Of a stretch of 23,298 nt of DNA, positions 8,609-16,963 are shown piece after piece. The notes below the pieces were generated by a model. The model did no database searches. It was given only the letters and a program-made list of their open reading frames with translations, and was not told where the DNA came from. Each line of letters opens with the position of its first letter. The first letter of the stretch is position 1. A program made the translations under genes and the position numbers. The DNA comes from an uncultured Fretibacterium sp. (GTDB taxonomy: Bacteria > Synergistota > Synergistia > Synergistales > Aminobacteriaceae): positions 1 through 23,298 of the forward strand of contig CALBPU010000022.1 in NCBI GenBank assembly GCA_937899395.1, written 5' to 3'.

Positions 8609-9208
8609 ATGAAAACTTTAACTTGTCCTAACTGCGGAGCAGAATATAATCCTGCGAAATACAAATGTGATTATTGCGGAAGTTTTGTCATTATGTCCGA
8701 CGAAAAACAATTCAACGTTCCTCAAAATATCATCAGCGAAATTTCAGAGAGTGATAATGCCGGAATATATGTTTACGGGAGTTTGTTGGGAAAGGGTGAA
8801 ATACCTTTAAGGCTTGGACTGGCAAATTATTACACGAGCAAATTTTTTGCTTCAGGAGGAAAATTATTCTTAACGAAGACTAATTTATATTTCACGTCTC
8901 ACACTCTCCTGCAAAAGAAAATCGACCTTTGCATTAACTTACTCGACATTAAAAACGTAACACACGACAGAAATTTATTAATCAGCGACCATATTTCAGT
9001 ACATACTGATGAAAAGCAATATACGTTTGTCGTATATGGCGGAAAAGAATGGATTTCAATGATGAATTCGGCACGTGAAGATTTTTCGCCTGCTCAACAT
9101 GAAAGAGATTACACGGCGGAATTGATGCGATTGAAAAAACTCTTAGATAACGGCATTATAACGGAGGAAGAATTTACGATAAAGAAGAGAATGTTGTTAG
9201 GAATTTAA
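8609..9208 (+). CDS. Zinc-ribbon protein with a C-terminal SHOCT-type helix pair
   Basis: The N-terminus carries a compact zinc ribbon, CPNCG (Cys6, Cys9) and CDYCG (Cys20, Cys23). Residues about 50-150 are strand-rich (GKLFLTKTNLYFTS, then KQYTFVVYGG) and resemble a GRAM/PH-like fold, which in other proteins binds lipids or partners. That match is by pattern only. The last 35 residues (LMRLKKLLDNGIITEEEFTI) fit the SHOCT motif, a short oligomerisation element. No signal peptide or membrane segment, so probably cytosolic. Cellular role unknown. GGAGG lies 11 to 12 bases before the ATG. It is the last gene before a terminator and may be co-transcribed with the aspartate kinase gene. Confidence 0.75.
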   Translation: MKTLTCPNCGAEYNPAKYKCDYCGSFVIMSDEKQFNVPQNIISEISESDNAGIYVYGSLLGKGEIPLRLGLANYYTSKFFASGGKLFLTKTNLYFTSHTLLQKKIDLCINLLDIKNVTHDRNLLISDHISVHTDEKQYTFVVYGGKEWISMMNSAREDFSPAQHERDYTAELMRLKKLLDNGIITEEEFTIKKRMLLGI

Positions 9209-9212
9209 TGAA

Positions 9213-9244
9213 AAGCCCCTCAGTTTTAATTGACAGAGGGGTTT
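9213..9244 (+). terminator. Intrinsic terminator between convergent genes
   Basis: CCCCTC at 9216-9221 pairs with GAGGGG at 9236-9241, extended outwards by AAG/TTT-type pairs, and is flanked by A- and T-rich sequence on both sides. It lies 5 bases after the zinc-ribbon gene and just beyond the end of the convergent isomerase gene, so it may stop transcripts from both sides. Confidence 0.75.
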
Positions 9245-9257
9245 GTTACATTTTCAG

Positions 9258-10073
9258 CTAAAATCTTTCAACTTTATATTTCTCTTCAAGCTCCTTTGAC
9301 TTTGCCTCTAAAATTTCCTGAGTTTTTTGTTCACGAAGCTCCTGTAAAATTTGCTGCTTAACTTGAGCAAAAGGTGCCGTGGATTCTGATATACGTTCTT
9401 CAAGTTTGATAATATGCCAACCGAATTGCGATTTAACAGGCTCTGAAACATCTCCGGGATTTTTAAGAGCAAATGCGGTCTCTTCAAACTCCTTAACCAT
9501 AACTCCCTTTGGAAATTCTCCTAAATCTCCTCCGTTAGCAGCACTGCCCGGATCAATCGAAAATTCTTTAGCTACAACATCAAAAGATTTTCCCGCTTTC
9601 AATTCCGCTTGAACTTTTTCGAGGGTTTCATCATCACTTACAAGAATATGACGTGCATGAACTCTTTCAGGCTGTACGAATAATTTCGGGTTTTCATCAT
9701 AGAATTTTTGTGCGTCATCGTCTTTTATAACAATGTCTTTAACTAAATCACGCATGGCGGCTTGTGCTAACATCGCTCTTTTTGTGTTCTCGAGAGTCTC
9801 TTTGAAGTCAGGTTTTTCGTCCATCTTTTCTTCTTGAGCCTTGAGCGCAAAAAGCCTCATCGAAATTACATCATTAATAATCATTTTTTTTCCGTCTTCA
9901 GAGCCGTATAACATCATAGCCTGTTGACCGAAAGGCTTAATGAAATCAAGGACTTCACGTTCCGTAATATCTTGGCTGGCAACCCTTGCGACAATTTTAT
10001 CAGCTTCAGCACCGAATGCGAAACTTGAGAACGCCGCTACTAAAATTAAAGCCGTAAAAAATTTTTGTTTCAT
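9258..10073 (-). CDS. Secreted parvulin-type peptidyl-prolyl isomerase (SurA/PrsA-like)
   Basis: Catalyses proline cis-trans isomerisation in proteins outside the cytoplasmic membrane. The 271-residue protein starts with a signal peptide, cleaved probably after FAFGA near residue 22, with no lipobox Cys, so it is likely soluble in the periplasm. Residues 26-125 are a SurA-like N-terminal helical domain. Residues 138-226 are a typical parvulin domain: VHARHILVSDDE, then GGDLGEFPKG at 181-190 and SQFGWHIIKLEE at 215-226. A helical tail follows. ATG 10073 was chosen because a full AGGAGG lies 12 bases upstream and because it gives a clean signal peptide; an ATG at 10109 would put 12 extra residues before it. 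It is transcribed divergently from the CPBP trio. Confidence 0.93.
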   Translation of the reverse strand: MKQKFFTALILVAAFSSFAFGAEADKIVARVASQDITEREVLDFIKPFGQQAMMLYGSEDGKKMIINDVISMRLFALKAQEEKMDEKPDFKETLENTKRAMLAQAAMRDLVKDIVIKDDDAQKFYDENPKLFVQPERVHARHILVSDDETLEKVQAELKAGKSFDVVAKEFSIDPGSAANGGDLGEFPKGVMVKEFEETAFALKNPGDVSEPVKSQFGWHIIKLEERISESTAPFAQVKQQILQELREQKTQEILEAKSKELEEKYKVERF

Positions 10074-10186
10074 GAAAAAAAAATTCCTCCTAAAAATTTT
10101 AATATGCAAAGTTTATCACACTAAACTGATTTTTAACGTATAATTATAAAAATTTTATGATGCAATTTTAACTGGAGTTGATTTTT
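10074..10186. promoter_or_regulatory. Divergent intergenic region between the isomerase and the CPBP trio
   Basis: On the minus strand TTGCAT (10165-10160) and TATACG (10142-10137) are 17 bases apart and could serve the isomerase gene. On the plus strand TATAAT at 10139-10144 could be the -10 box for the membrane-protein trio, but no good -35 box precedes it. AGGAGG at 10091-10086 (minus) and GGAG at 10174-10177 (plus) are the ribosome sites. Promoter assignments are tentative. Confidence 0.35.
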
Positions 10187-10462
10187 TTGCGCGTGGTTAA
10201 TACTCAAATTGTGCTTGGGTTAGCGATATGGATTTTAGGATTTGCATTTATGGTAACGGGTTGGCTTGTCGGAGAGCTTTCAGAGAAATGGGGCAAAATT
10301 CCTTCAAAGATTTTATACAGAATAGGCGTTGTCATTGTAGGAGTGCCTGTAATAATTTTGCTCTGGAAAATTTCGGCCTTGCTTTACGTAAATCGCTTCC
10401 ATATTGCAGCGTATATTAATGACACAATACAATTCCTAAACGATGCTGTCAAAGTTTTATAG
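10187..10462 (+). CDS. Small two-TM membrane protein of unknown function
   Basis: About 91 residues with two hydrophobic helices, roughly residues 5-28 (TQIVLGLAIWILGFAFMVTG) and 42-63 (IGVVIVGVPVIILLWK), joined by a short charged linker. I do not recognise the family. The start is chosen as TTG 10187, nine bases after GGAG. The TTG at 10178 sits directly on the ribosome site and GTG 10193 is a third option. Its end overlaps the CPBP gene by 20 bases in another frame. The pair could be two cooperating membrane proteins, or an ancestral single protease split by a frameshift: 91 plus 182 residues and the combined helices would match a full-length CPBP protein. Confidence 0.6.
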   Translation: MRVVNTQIVLGLAIWILGFAFMVTGWLVGELSEKWGKIPSKILYRIGVVIVGVPVIILLWKISALLYVNRFHIAAYINDTIQFLNDAVKVL

Positions 10463-10991
10463 CGAGCTTATTGGACTAATAGTTGCGGCGTTCATGCTTT
10501 ATTTTCCGTATGAATGGTGCAAGTTCAGACATGAAGACGAAAAATTTTACGGTTTGAAATGGTTCATGACGAAACAATCGAAGCGTGATGTAACTATTGC
10601 GATTTTGTTCACGTTAATTCCTTTGAGCGTAATAACATTTTATTGGCCTTACGAATGGGGCGGAAGAGGATTGAAACACCCTTCATTTTGGGAAGCTGTT
10701 AATTATCTCGGAGGAGGAATAGCAGCGGCATTTATCGAGGAAACATTTTTCAGAGGCTGGCTTCAGACTTTAACAGTGAAAAAATTCGGAGTATATACAG
10801 GAATTTTTATTACGACTTTAATTTTTGCGTTAAGCCACTTAATAATGATAAGCGGTTGGTTAAGGGTAGCGACATTTTTTCCGGGATTAATAATGGGAAT
10901 TTTAAGACATAGAGGAGGATCGGTAATGCCGTCAATAATTTATCATGCTCTTTGTAATATATGGGCAGTATGGCTGGCACCAATACCATGA
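10443..10991 (+). CDS. CPBP-family intramembrane glutamic protease
   Basis: Integral membrane protein of 182 residues with the CPBP (Abi/CAAX protease) signature: EETFFR with Glu99, Glu100 and Arg104; FALSH with His132; and IYHALCN with His168 and Asn172. Family members cut within or next to the membrane, for example prenylated CAAX proteins in eukaryotes and sorting-signal proteins in some bacteria. The substrate here is unknown. Five or six hydrophobic helices are visible. No clear ribosome site precedes the ATG, so translation is probably coupled to the preceding gene through the 20-base overlap. The stop codon overlaps the next start (ATGA), linking it to the secreted protein downstream, which is a natural candidate substrate or partner. 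Confidence 0.85.
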   Translation: MLSKFYSELIGLIVAAFMLYFPYEWCKFRHEDEKFYGLKWFMTKQSKRDVTIAILFTLIPLSVITFYWPYEWGGRGLKHPSFWEAVNYLGGGIAAAFIEETFFRGWLQTLTVKKFGVYTGIFITTLIFALSHLIMISGWLRVATFFPGLIMGILRHRGGSVMPSIIYHALCNIWAVWLAPIP

Positions 10992-12028
10992 AAAAAATTT
11001 TTGTATCGTTAATAATATTTTTATGTTTTGTTTCGAGTTGTTACGGTGAGGATTTTATCGAAATCAGGATACCTTGTAAAAAACATTCTGAAGTTAAAGC
11101 AATAATGCCTGATAATAAAATTGTAACGTTGGGAAAAGTCTTAATGACTCCTTCAAAAACAAACTGGCCTGCATATACTGCGAGTAAATGGTGTACTCCT
11201 TCAACAGTATGTGCCAGTGCCGTCAATGCTGTTCACATTTTAATCAACGTTGAGAATGACAGAGGACGAATAATAAGCCTTGTTCCTTCAATTACGGTAG
11301 CACCTGCAGCAGCTCAAGGGGCATTTTTTTCGCTTGAAATGGAAGCAGGTACGGGAATATTCGGAGGATATGCGCCGTTAGTAGGTTCAAAGGTTACGAT
11401 AGAAAGTGATGAAGGTGAAAGAGATTTAACAGATGTTCCGAAAGAGAATGAGACATTAATAATTCGGACTGAGTTACCTGAAGCTCCTAAAAATTTTATG
11501 GTTGAAATAGAAAACAGACCGGGCGGAAGAGTTATAACATTCGGGAAAAAAGGCTGTGAAGTTGTTGCAAGAGTAATTCACAGATTAGGAGGCATCGGGA
11601 GATTCGGAGGAAGTATTTATCAAAATAACGGAAGGATTCGTGCCTCACATGCAGGTGTTATATGTGTAGCGACATCGAAGCGTGATACTGTCGGAGGCTT
11701 TCAGATAATGCCGTTGAAACATGCTTTAACATCAAAAGAGATGATAAGTTCGTGGAGCATGACGCAATGGTTAATAATTTCGCCTTTACCTAATCACCCC
11801 GACTTAGAAGGCCGTGAACCTTTGTATAAAAATTCGTTTTTACCCGGCACACAGTTAAACGACAAATTACCCGATTTATTTAATCAATACGGGAGAAGAC
11901 CGTTAGTAATTTGCAGAATAAACGGCGGAGAATGGGAACGTCTTCCGGAAGTATCAGGCAAAAGCGATGATGCTTTGAAAGATGTAACGCATTTAAGATT
12001 ATATTTTCCTGTTTGGGACTTGAGATAA
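10988..12028 (+). CDS. Secreted protein or lipoprotein of unknown function, coupled to the CPBP protease
   Basis: A 346-residue protein I do not recognise. MKKIFVSLIIFLCFVSSC begins a signal peptide. VSSC fits a lipobox with Cys18 as the lipidated residue, while cleavage by signal peptidase I after CYG is an alternative. The mature part looks strand-rich with many Gly, Val and Ile residues, and no membrane segment or known catalytic motif was seen. Features include an Ala-rich stretch near 105-110, a GG-rich segment (RLGGIGRFGGS) near 200, and a C-terminus ending FPVWDLR. ATG 10988 was chosen because it overlaps the CPBP stop as ATGA and starts exactly at the signal peptide; an upstream ATG at 10961 would add nine residues. 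The last 30 bases overlap convergent citX, with no terminator between them. Confidence 0.75.
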   Translation: MKKIFVSLIIFLCFVSSCYGEDFIEIRIPCKKHSEVKAIMPDNKIVTLGKVLMTPSKTNWPAYTASKWCTPSTVCASAVNAVHILINVENDRGRIISLVPSITVAPAAAQGAFFSLEMEAGTGIFGGYAPLVGSKVTIESDEGERDLTDVPKENETLIIRTELPEAPKNFMVEIENRPGGRVITFGKKGCEVVARVIHRLGGIGRFGGSIYQNNGRIRASHAGVICVATSKRDTVGGFQIMPLKHALTSKEMISSWSMTQWLIISPLPNHPDLEGREPLYKNSFLPGTQLNDKLPDLFNQYGRRPLVICRINGGEWERLPEVSGKSDDALKDVTHLRLYFPVWDLR

Positions 12029-12517
12029 TAATTTTTCGACGGCAATTTGCATTTCTTCAACTGAATGAGTTCGGGAGCGAGCGCACTCCTGAGCTTGTTT
12101 GCCGCAAATTAAACACTTCCTGAAATTTTTGCGTGAAAGTTTATTGCCGGCCTCATCAATGACATCAATATCAAATAATCTTCCGAAATTATTATTATTT
12201 TCGATTTTAAGGGTTAAGTTTTTAAGGATTTCAGGAGAGATATTTTTAACGGAGAGCAACAATTCGTCGCCTGTATCTTCGTGAATTTCTAAAACATCAT
12301 TAATATCTGCATGAATAATATTTAATTCATCGAGCAACAATTTTTTCCCGAACATAAAAGCATTAAAAATATCGTCATTAGTTTTAACAGGGCCGGGAAT
12401 ATTCATTGAAAAAGAAATCAAAGGTGAATGAAATTTATCGAGAAAAAATTTTTGTTCGTTAAATCTTTGTTCACGACGTTCAAGCATTTGAGTTAAATTA
12501 ATTTCGTTGCCTTTCAT
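11999..12517 (-). CDS. citX: CitX-type phosphoribosyl-dephospho-CoA transferase (citrate lyase holo-ACP synthase)
   Basis: CitX attaches the phosphoribosyl-dephospho-CoA prosthetic group to the acyl carrier subunit (CitD) of citrate lyase, an enzyme of anaerobic citrate use. The 172 residues match the family in length and motifs: LISFSMNIPGPVK at 33-45 and RKCLICGKQAQECARSRTHS at 133-152, with Cys135, Cys138, Cys145 and His151. ATG 12517 is listed; TTG 12523 lies 7 bases from the AAGGAG site at 12536-12531 and would add two residues. No citC, citD, citE, citF or citG is in the window, so the partner enzyme must be elsewhere or absent. It lies downstream of the RND adaptor gene, past a terminator, so probably has its own promoter or depends on read-through. 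Confidence 0.85.
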   Translation of the reverse strand: MKGNEINLTQMLERREQRFNEQKFFLDKFHSPLISFSMNIPGPVKTNDDIFNAFMFGKKLLLDELNIIHADINDVLEIHEDTGDELLLSVKNISPEILKNLTLKIENNNNFGRLFDIDVIDEAGNKLSRKNFRKCLICGKQAQECARSRTHSVEEMQIAVEKLLSQVPNRKI

Positions 12518-12550
12518 AAACAAAATAATGCTCCTTTTTGATAATTATAT

Positions 12551-12588
12551 AAAAATGACTGGAAACTTTTTAGCGAAATTCCAGCCAT
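12551..12588 (-). terminator. Intrinsic terminator after the RND adaptor gene
   Basis: Read on the minus strand, TGGCTGGAA (12587-12579) pairs with TTCCAGTCA (12564-12556), nine pairs including one G-U, followed by UUUUU (12555-12551). It lies 12 bases after the adaptor stop and separates the RND operon from citX. Confidence 0.8.
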
Positions 12589-12599
12589 TTAATTTTCAT

Positions 12600-13724
12600 T
12601 TAACGAACTTTCTGTCCTTCTCTTAAAAGATTTACACCAGCTACAACGATTTTATCTCCGTCTTTGAGTTTTTCACTTGAGATTTCGATAGATCCGTTAT
12701 TATGCGGTACTCCGGACTTAACGGGAATGCGATTAACTATGTTATTCTCACATCGCCATACAAAAATTCCGTCAGGTTTCATTAGAAGTGCCGTTTGAGG
12801 AACTATGAAAGACGAATTTTCATTTTCTAAACCGTAAATTTCAACTTCAACTGTTGCTGTCATTCCGGGTAATAAAGCTACATCTTTTTGTTGAGGCATT
12901 ACAGCAATAACGGGAAATGTATTTGTATTGCGATTAGCCTGTAAAACTACTTCTTTTAGCGTCAACGGAAATACTCTGTCGGGTATAGCGTCAAATCTTG
13001 CTCGGATTACGTCTTTTGCTCGAAGTACTTCAGGCATTGAAACAGTTTTTGAAGCCCAAATTACATCATTATCAGGAACATTGAAAACTACTTCCAACAT
13101 AGAAATATCCTGTAAGCTGAATATAGTTTGTTTTGCTGCTATGTCCTGAAAATTCTCGACCATTCTGTCAACGATAACTCCGTCAAACGGAGCTCTTAGT
13201 TCTGTATCTTGAAGTGAATCTCTTACTGTTGCTGTTGAAGCTGCCGCAGCATTTAACGCAGATTTTGCCACATTCATTTGAGTTTTATACGTATCATAAG
13301 TTGAACGAGGTATAACTTTTTGTTTATATAAATTTTCGTAACGTTTGAAATTCGCTTCAGCATTTTCAAATTCTGCTTGAGCTTGAGCCTGACTGCTTCG
13401 AGCTTGTTTAAGTCTGTTTTGATAATCTCTCGGGTCTAACGTTGCAAGTAATTGTCCTTTCCTAACTGAAGCTCCTTTTTCAACGTTAATCGTTCTGATT
13501 GGGCCTGAAACTCGAAATGATAAATCAACTCGTCTTCCTCCCTGTAAAGTTCCATAATAACGCCATATTCCGCCTTTTCCGTTATTATTTAACGTTACTG
13601 TTTTCACAGGTCTGATAACTTCTGCTTTCTGGGTTTCGGTATTTTGGCTTCGCATAAATTCAAGTCCATAATACCCGCCGAATACTAAACCTACTAATAT
13701 TATTATATTGATTAATTTCTTCAA
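12600..13724 (-). CDS. RND efflux periplasmic adaptor (membrane fusion protein)
   Basis: Periplasmic linker between an inner-membrane RND pump and an outer-membrane channel. The N-terminus is a membrane anchor or signal (residues 5-22). Residues about 55-90 form the first lipoyl/barrel part (VSGPIRTINVEKGASVRKGQ), and about 92-160 an alpha-helical hairpin (RSSQAQAQAEFENAEANFKR). LRAPFDGVIVDRMV near 177-190 is the second lipoyl half, followed by beta-barrel and membrane-proximal domains. The length of 374 is typical. The start is TTG 13724, with GGAAGGTGA about 8 bases upstream. It follows the pump gene by 28 bases, so pump and adaptor are one operon, with the pump first. No outer-membrane channel gene is present nearby. 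Confidence 0.93.
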   Translation of the reverse strand: MKKLINIIILVGLVFGGYYGLEFMRSQNTETQKAEVIRPVKTVTLNNNGKGGIWRYYGTLQGGRRVDLSFRVSGPIRTINVEKGASVRKGQLLATLDPRDYQNRLKQARSSQAQAQAEFENAEANFKRYENLYKQKVIPRSTYDTYKTQMNVAKSALNAAAASTATVRDSLQDTELRAPFDGVIVDRMVENFQDIAAKQTIFSLQDISMLEVVFNVPDNDVIWASKTVSMPEVLRAKDVIRARFDAIPDRVFPLTLKEVVLQANRNTNTFPVIAVMPQQKDVALLPGMTATVEVEIYGLENENSSFIVPQTALLMKPDGIFVWRCENNIVNRIPVKSGVPHNNGSIEISSEKLKDGDKIVVAGVNLLREGQKVR

Positions 13725-13752
13725 GTTTAATTCACCTTCCTAACAAAAATTT

Positions 13753-16700
13753 TTATTCGTCATCTTCATCATCATCGTTGTCATTTGAGACATCAGGACT
13801 TGGTACTTTGTAAGCTATTGCAGTCATGACGGGTATGAATATCATCGTTAAAACAGTACTAACTGTAAGTCCGCCCATAATCGTAACTGCCATAGGCCCG
13901 AACATACTGTCCCATATTAACGGAATCATTCCTAAAACTGTAGTAACGGCTGACATTGCAACAGGTCTTAATCTGCTTACTCCTGTTTCAACGATTGACT
14001 GATAACGATCTTTTCCGGAAGCAAAATCACTTGCAACTTGATCTAACAACACTATCGAATTTTTCGCAAGCATTCCGACTAAACTTAAAATTCCTACGAT
14101 TGCTAAAAAGTCTAAAGGCTTTCCGGCTATAACAAGTCCTAAAACTACTCCTATTATTATCAAAGGAATTGACATAAATATTATAATTGGCTGCTTAAAT
14201 CCGTTAAATAAAAATACCATTATTGTGAACATCAGCATTAAACACGGAAGGAATAATTTTGACATTCCGTCCATAGCATCTTTCTGGCTTTCATCTTCGC
14301 CGCCCCATTCAAATTCATAGCCGATCGGTAACGGTATAGCTTCTATTGATGAACGGATTCTTTCCTGCATTTCGGAAGTGTTTCCGCCAAGAATAACATC
14401 GCTTGCAACTGTCAAAACACGTCGGCGATTTCTTCTCATTATTATGTTATCCTCATAAGACAATTCTAAATCCGAAATTACAGAACCTAATGTTACAGTT
14501 TCATTTGCTGCCGTTGACCATATAGGTAAAGCCTGAAGATTTTCGATTTTATGACGTTCTTCAGGGACTAAGCCGAATAATATCTGCAAAGACCTGTTGC
14601 CGTCTCTAAAGGCTCCGACAGTTACTCCTGTAGTACCGACCAGAATTGCATTGTTAATTTCGGGTCGGGTTAATCCTAAAGTCTGCATTCTGTCCTTTCT
14701 GATTTGAGGACGAAATACTGTTACAGGGTTGCGCCAATCCAATCTCACACAATTATGTATCGGGTCATCTTCCATTATTTCTCTGGCTTTGTCTGCTAAC
14801 TCACGTAAAATTTTCGGATCATCGCCGTAAAATCTGGCCTCGATTACAGGAGCCATGCTTGAACCTTTTGAGAATAATTTACATATTCCTTCGACGCCCG
14901 GCATTTCTTCGTCGATAATACGTTGAGTTTCAGCTAACACTTCCTGAGGATTCCCGCCGTCTTTAACTTCTACTAACAACTCTGAAAATGAATTGTCCGA
15001 ATCAGGAGGTGAATAAGTCAACATAAATCTTAAACTTCCGCTTCCTACGAAACTCGTTATATTTTTAATATCAGGACGTTTGCTTAAACGTTCAGCAAGT
15101 TTTTCTGTCATATCACGTTGAGAGTTAATAGAAGTTCCTTCACCTTGCCATAAATCTGCAACAAAATACATCGCTGTTGAAGACGGGAAAAATATTTTTT
15201 CAACTGCCGTCATTAAAGTTAATAACGAAAAAGCAAACATTACTACAACAATAACAACCGTTAAAAATCTGTTACGTAAACAACCTTCAAGAAATCCTCT
15301 GTAAACTCTGAATAAAAAACTGTTGTAAGGATCTCCTTCTTGTTTTGCAGGTTTTAACATTAATTTCCCGAATACAGGAGTTGCTGAAATAGCTAAAATC
15401 CAACTCAATAACATTGAAATTCCAACGACCTGTAAAAGACTTCGACAATATTCGCCTGTATTATCAGGAGATAAACCGATAGGAGCAAACGCTAGAATTG
15501 CAATTACAGTTCCGCCCAGCATAGCCCACAGTGAACCCGTTACAGTTTCGGAAGCTGCATCTTCTGTTGATTGTCCGCGCTGAACTCCGATTAACATTCC
15601 TTCAGCTACGACAATAGCGTTATCGACCAACGAACCTAACGCAATAATCATTGCTGCGAGTGAAACCTGCTGTAAAAATATTCCTTGCTGATTCATGATT
15701 ATTAACGTTGCTGCAACCGTCAATAACAAAACAATTCCTATCATTAAGCCTGAGCGCATTCCCATGAATACTAACAAAACTCCTACGACTATTAACAGAG
15801 ATTCAATCAGGTTAATTACGAAATCATTTACGGATTTAGTTACGCCGTCGGACTGCATATAAATTTCGTTTAATTCCATTCCTATTGGGCAATCTTCCTC
15901 TAATTCCTCAAGACGCTTTGAAACTGCTTCTCCCATTGTAACGACGTTGCCACCCGTTACTGTTGCTATTCCAATTCCTAAGGCCGGCTGACCGTTGAAG
16001 AACATCATCATACTTTGAGGATTAATGTAATCTCTGCGAATTTCAGCAACTTCTTTCAGTCTTATAAGATGTCCTGCTCCGCCTCCGATAACAATTTCGC
16101 CTATGTCTTCAACGTTTAAGAGACTTCCTGTAGGGTTTATAGTTACGTATTGATCTCCGTAAAAAGTTTTCCCCATTTCTGAGAGCGTATTTTGTTGATT
16201 AAGGATACCAAAAATTGTATTCGATGAAATTCCTAACGAACGCAATCTCGATGAAGAAAATTCAACGTAAATTCCTTCAGTTTGTTCACCTAAAATACTG
16301 ACTTTAGCAACTTCAGGAACTAAAACCAGTTCTTGCTTCAAAAAATCCGCATATTCCCAAAGTTCCCGCATGGTGTAGCCATCGCCTGTTAAAGCGTAAT
16401 ATTGACCGAAAACATCGCCGAAATCATTATTGATTATGACCGTACAGCCTGAAGGCAAACTTACAAGGGCATCATTTACTTTTTGACGTAAAACGTTCCA
16501 AATTTGCGGTAAATCCTGAGCAGTATAAGCATCTTGAATATCAACGTAAATTACAGCCAAGCCAGGAGTGCAGCGAGTACGAATTCTTTTTATTTCTCCC
16601 ATTACCTGAATTGCGTCTTCCATTCGGCTTGCGACTTCCTGTTCAGCTTCGTAAGCTGTCGAACCCGGATAAACAATCGAAACAACTGCTGTTTTAATCG

Positions 16701-16821
16701 TGAATGCCGGATCTTCAAGTTTACCGATGCTGAAATACGCCGAGATTCCTCCGCACGCAATCAAGAAACAAATAAAAAGTACAACAATGCTACGTTTTAT
16801 ACTGGCTCGTGCAATATCCAT
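13753..16821 (-). CDS. RND-family inner-membrane efflux transporter (HAE/AcrB-like)
   Basis: Proton-driven pump of the AcrB/AcrD/MdtB superfamily; the substrate cannot be read from sequence. At 1,022 residues it has the full duplicated RND layout: TM1 at 10-30, a large periplasmic loop with KLEDPAF at 34-40, TM helices at about 340-485 with the proton-relay Asp400 in GSLVDNAIVVAEG, a second TM1 near 515, a second loop, and TM helices at 860-1010. The sequence VDN at 399-401, rather than VDD, leaves only one of the two usual acidic residues. The C-terminus is a run of Asp and Glu (NDNDDDEDDE). ATG 16821 has AAAGGAAG 12 bases upstream. A promoter framed by an inverted repeat lies in the gap to cobS. 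Confidence 0.95.
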   Translation of the reverse strand: MDIARASIKRSIVVLFICFLIACGGISAYFSIGKLEDPAFTIKTAVVSIVYPGSTAYEAEQEVASRMEDAIQVMGEIKRIRTRCTPGLAVIYVDIQDAYTAQDLPQIWNVLRQKVNDALVSLPSGCTVIINNDFGDVFGQYYALTGDGYTMRELWEYADFLKQELVLVPEVAKVSILGEQTEGIYVEFSSSRLRSLGISSNTIFGILNQQNTLSEMGKTFYGDQYVTINPTGSLLNVEDIGEIVIGGGAGHLIRLKEVAEIRRDYINPQSMMMFFNGQPALGIGIATVTGGNVVTMGEAVSKRLEELEEDCPIGMELNEIYMQSDGVTKSVNDFVINLIESLLIVVGVLLVFMGMRSGLMIGIVLLLTVAATLIIMNQQGIFLQQVSLAAMIIALGSLVDNAIVVAEGMLIGVQRGQSTEDAASETVTGSLWAMLGGTVIAILAFAPIGLSPDNTGEYCRSLLQVVGISMLLSWILAISATPVFGKLMLKPAKQEGDPYNSFLFRVYRGFLEGCLRNRFLTVVIVVVMFAFSLLTLMTAVEKIFFPSSTAMYFVADLWQGEGTSINSQRDMTEKLAERLSKRPDIKNITSFVGSGSLRFMLTYSPPDSDNSFSELLVEVKDGGNPQEVLAETQRIIDEEMPGVEGICKLFSKGSSMAPVIEARFYGDDPKILRELADKAREIMEDDPIHNCVRLDWRNPVTVFRPQIRKDRMQTLGLTRPEINNAILVGTTGVTVGAFRDGNRSLQILFGLVPEERHKIENLQALPIWSTAANETVTLGSVISDLELSYEDNIIMRRNRRRVLTVASDVILGGNTSEMQERIRSSIEAIPLPIGYEFEWGGEDESQKDAMDGMSKLFLPCLMLMFTIMVFLFNGFKQPIIIFMSIPLIIIGVVLGLVIAGKPLDFLAIVGILSLVGMLAKNSIVLLDQVASDFASGKDRYQSIVETGVSRLRPVAMSAVTTVLGMIPLIWDSMFGPMAVTIMGGLTVSTVLTMIFIPVMTAIAYKVPSPDVSNDNDDDEDDE

Positions 16822-16860
16822 AACATTAAAATTCTTCCTTTCAAATTATACTTATTATAC

Positions 16861-16908
16861 TTAATTTCAATTATAATACATAGGATTTATTTTTATAACT
16901 GAAATTAA
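16861..16908 (-). promoter_or_regulatory. Candidate RND promoter framed by a perfect inverted repeat
   Basis: TTAATTTCA (16861-16869) and TGAAATTAA (16900-16908) form a perfect 9-base inverted repeat. Between them, on the minus strand, are TTATAA (16898-16893) and TATAAT (16875-16870), 17 bases apart, a plausible -35/-10 pair leading to the RND gene after a leader of about 40 bases. The half-sites directly abut the promoter boxes, as expected for an operator bound by a repressor, or for DNA bent by two dimers. Regulator unknown. Two tandem AAGTATAAT units follow (16861-16844). Confidence 0.5.
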
Positions 16909-16957
16909 ATTCCTAATAACATTCTCTTCTATGTTTTAATAACAATAACAAAAATTG

Positions 16958-16963
16958 TATAAT
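16958..16963 (+). promoter_or_regulatory. Possible -10 box for the cobS operon
   Basis: TATAAT lies 25 bases before the chosen cobS start, with TTTAAT 17 bases further upstream as a weak -35 box. The leader from here to cobS is too short to hold a cobalamin riboswitch. Confidence 0.35.
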
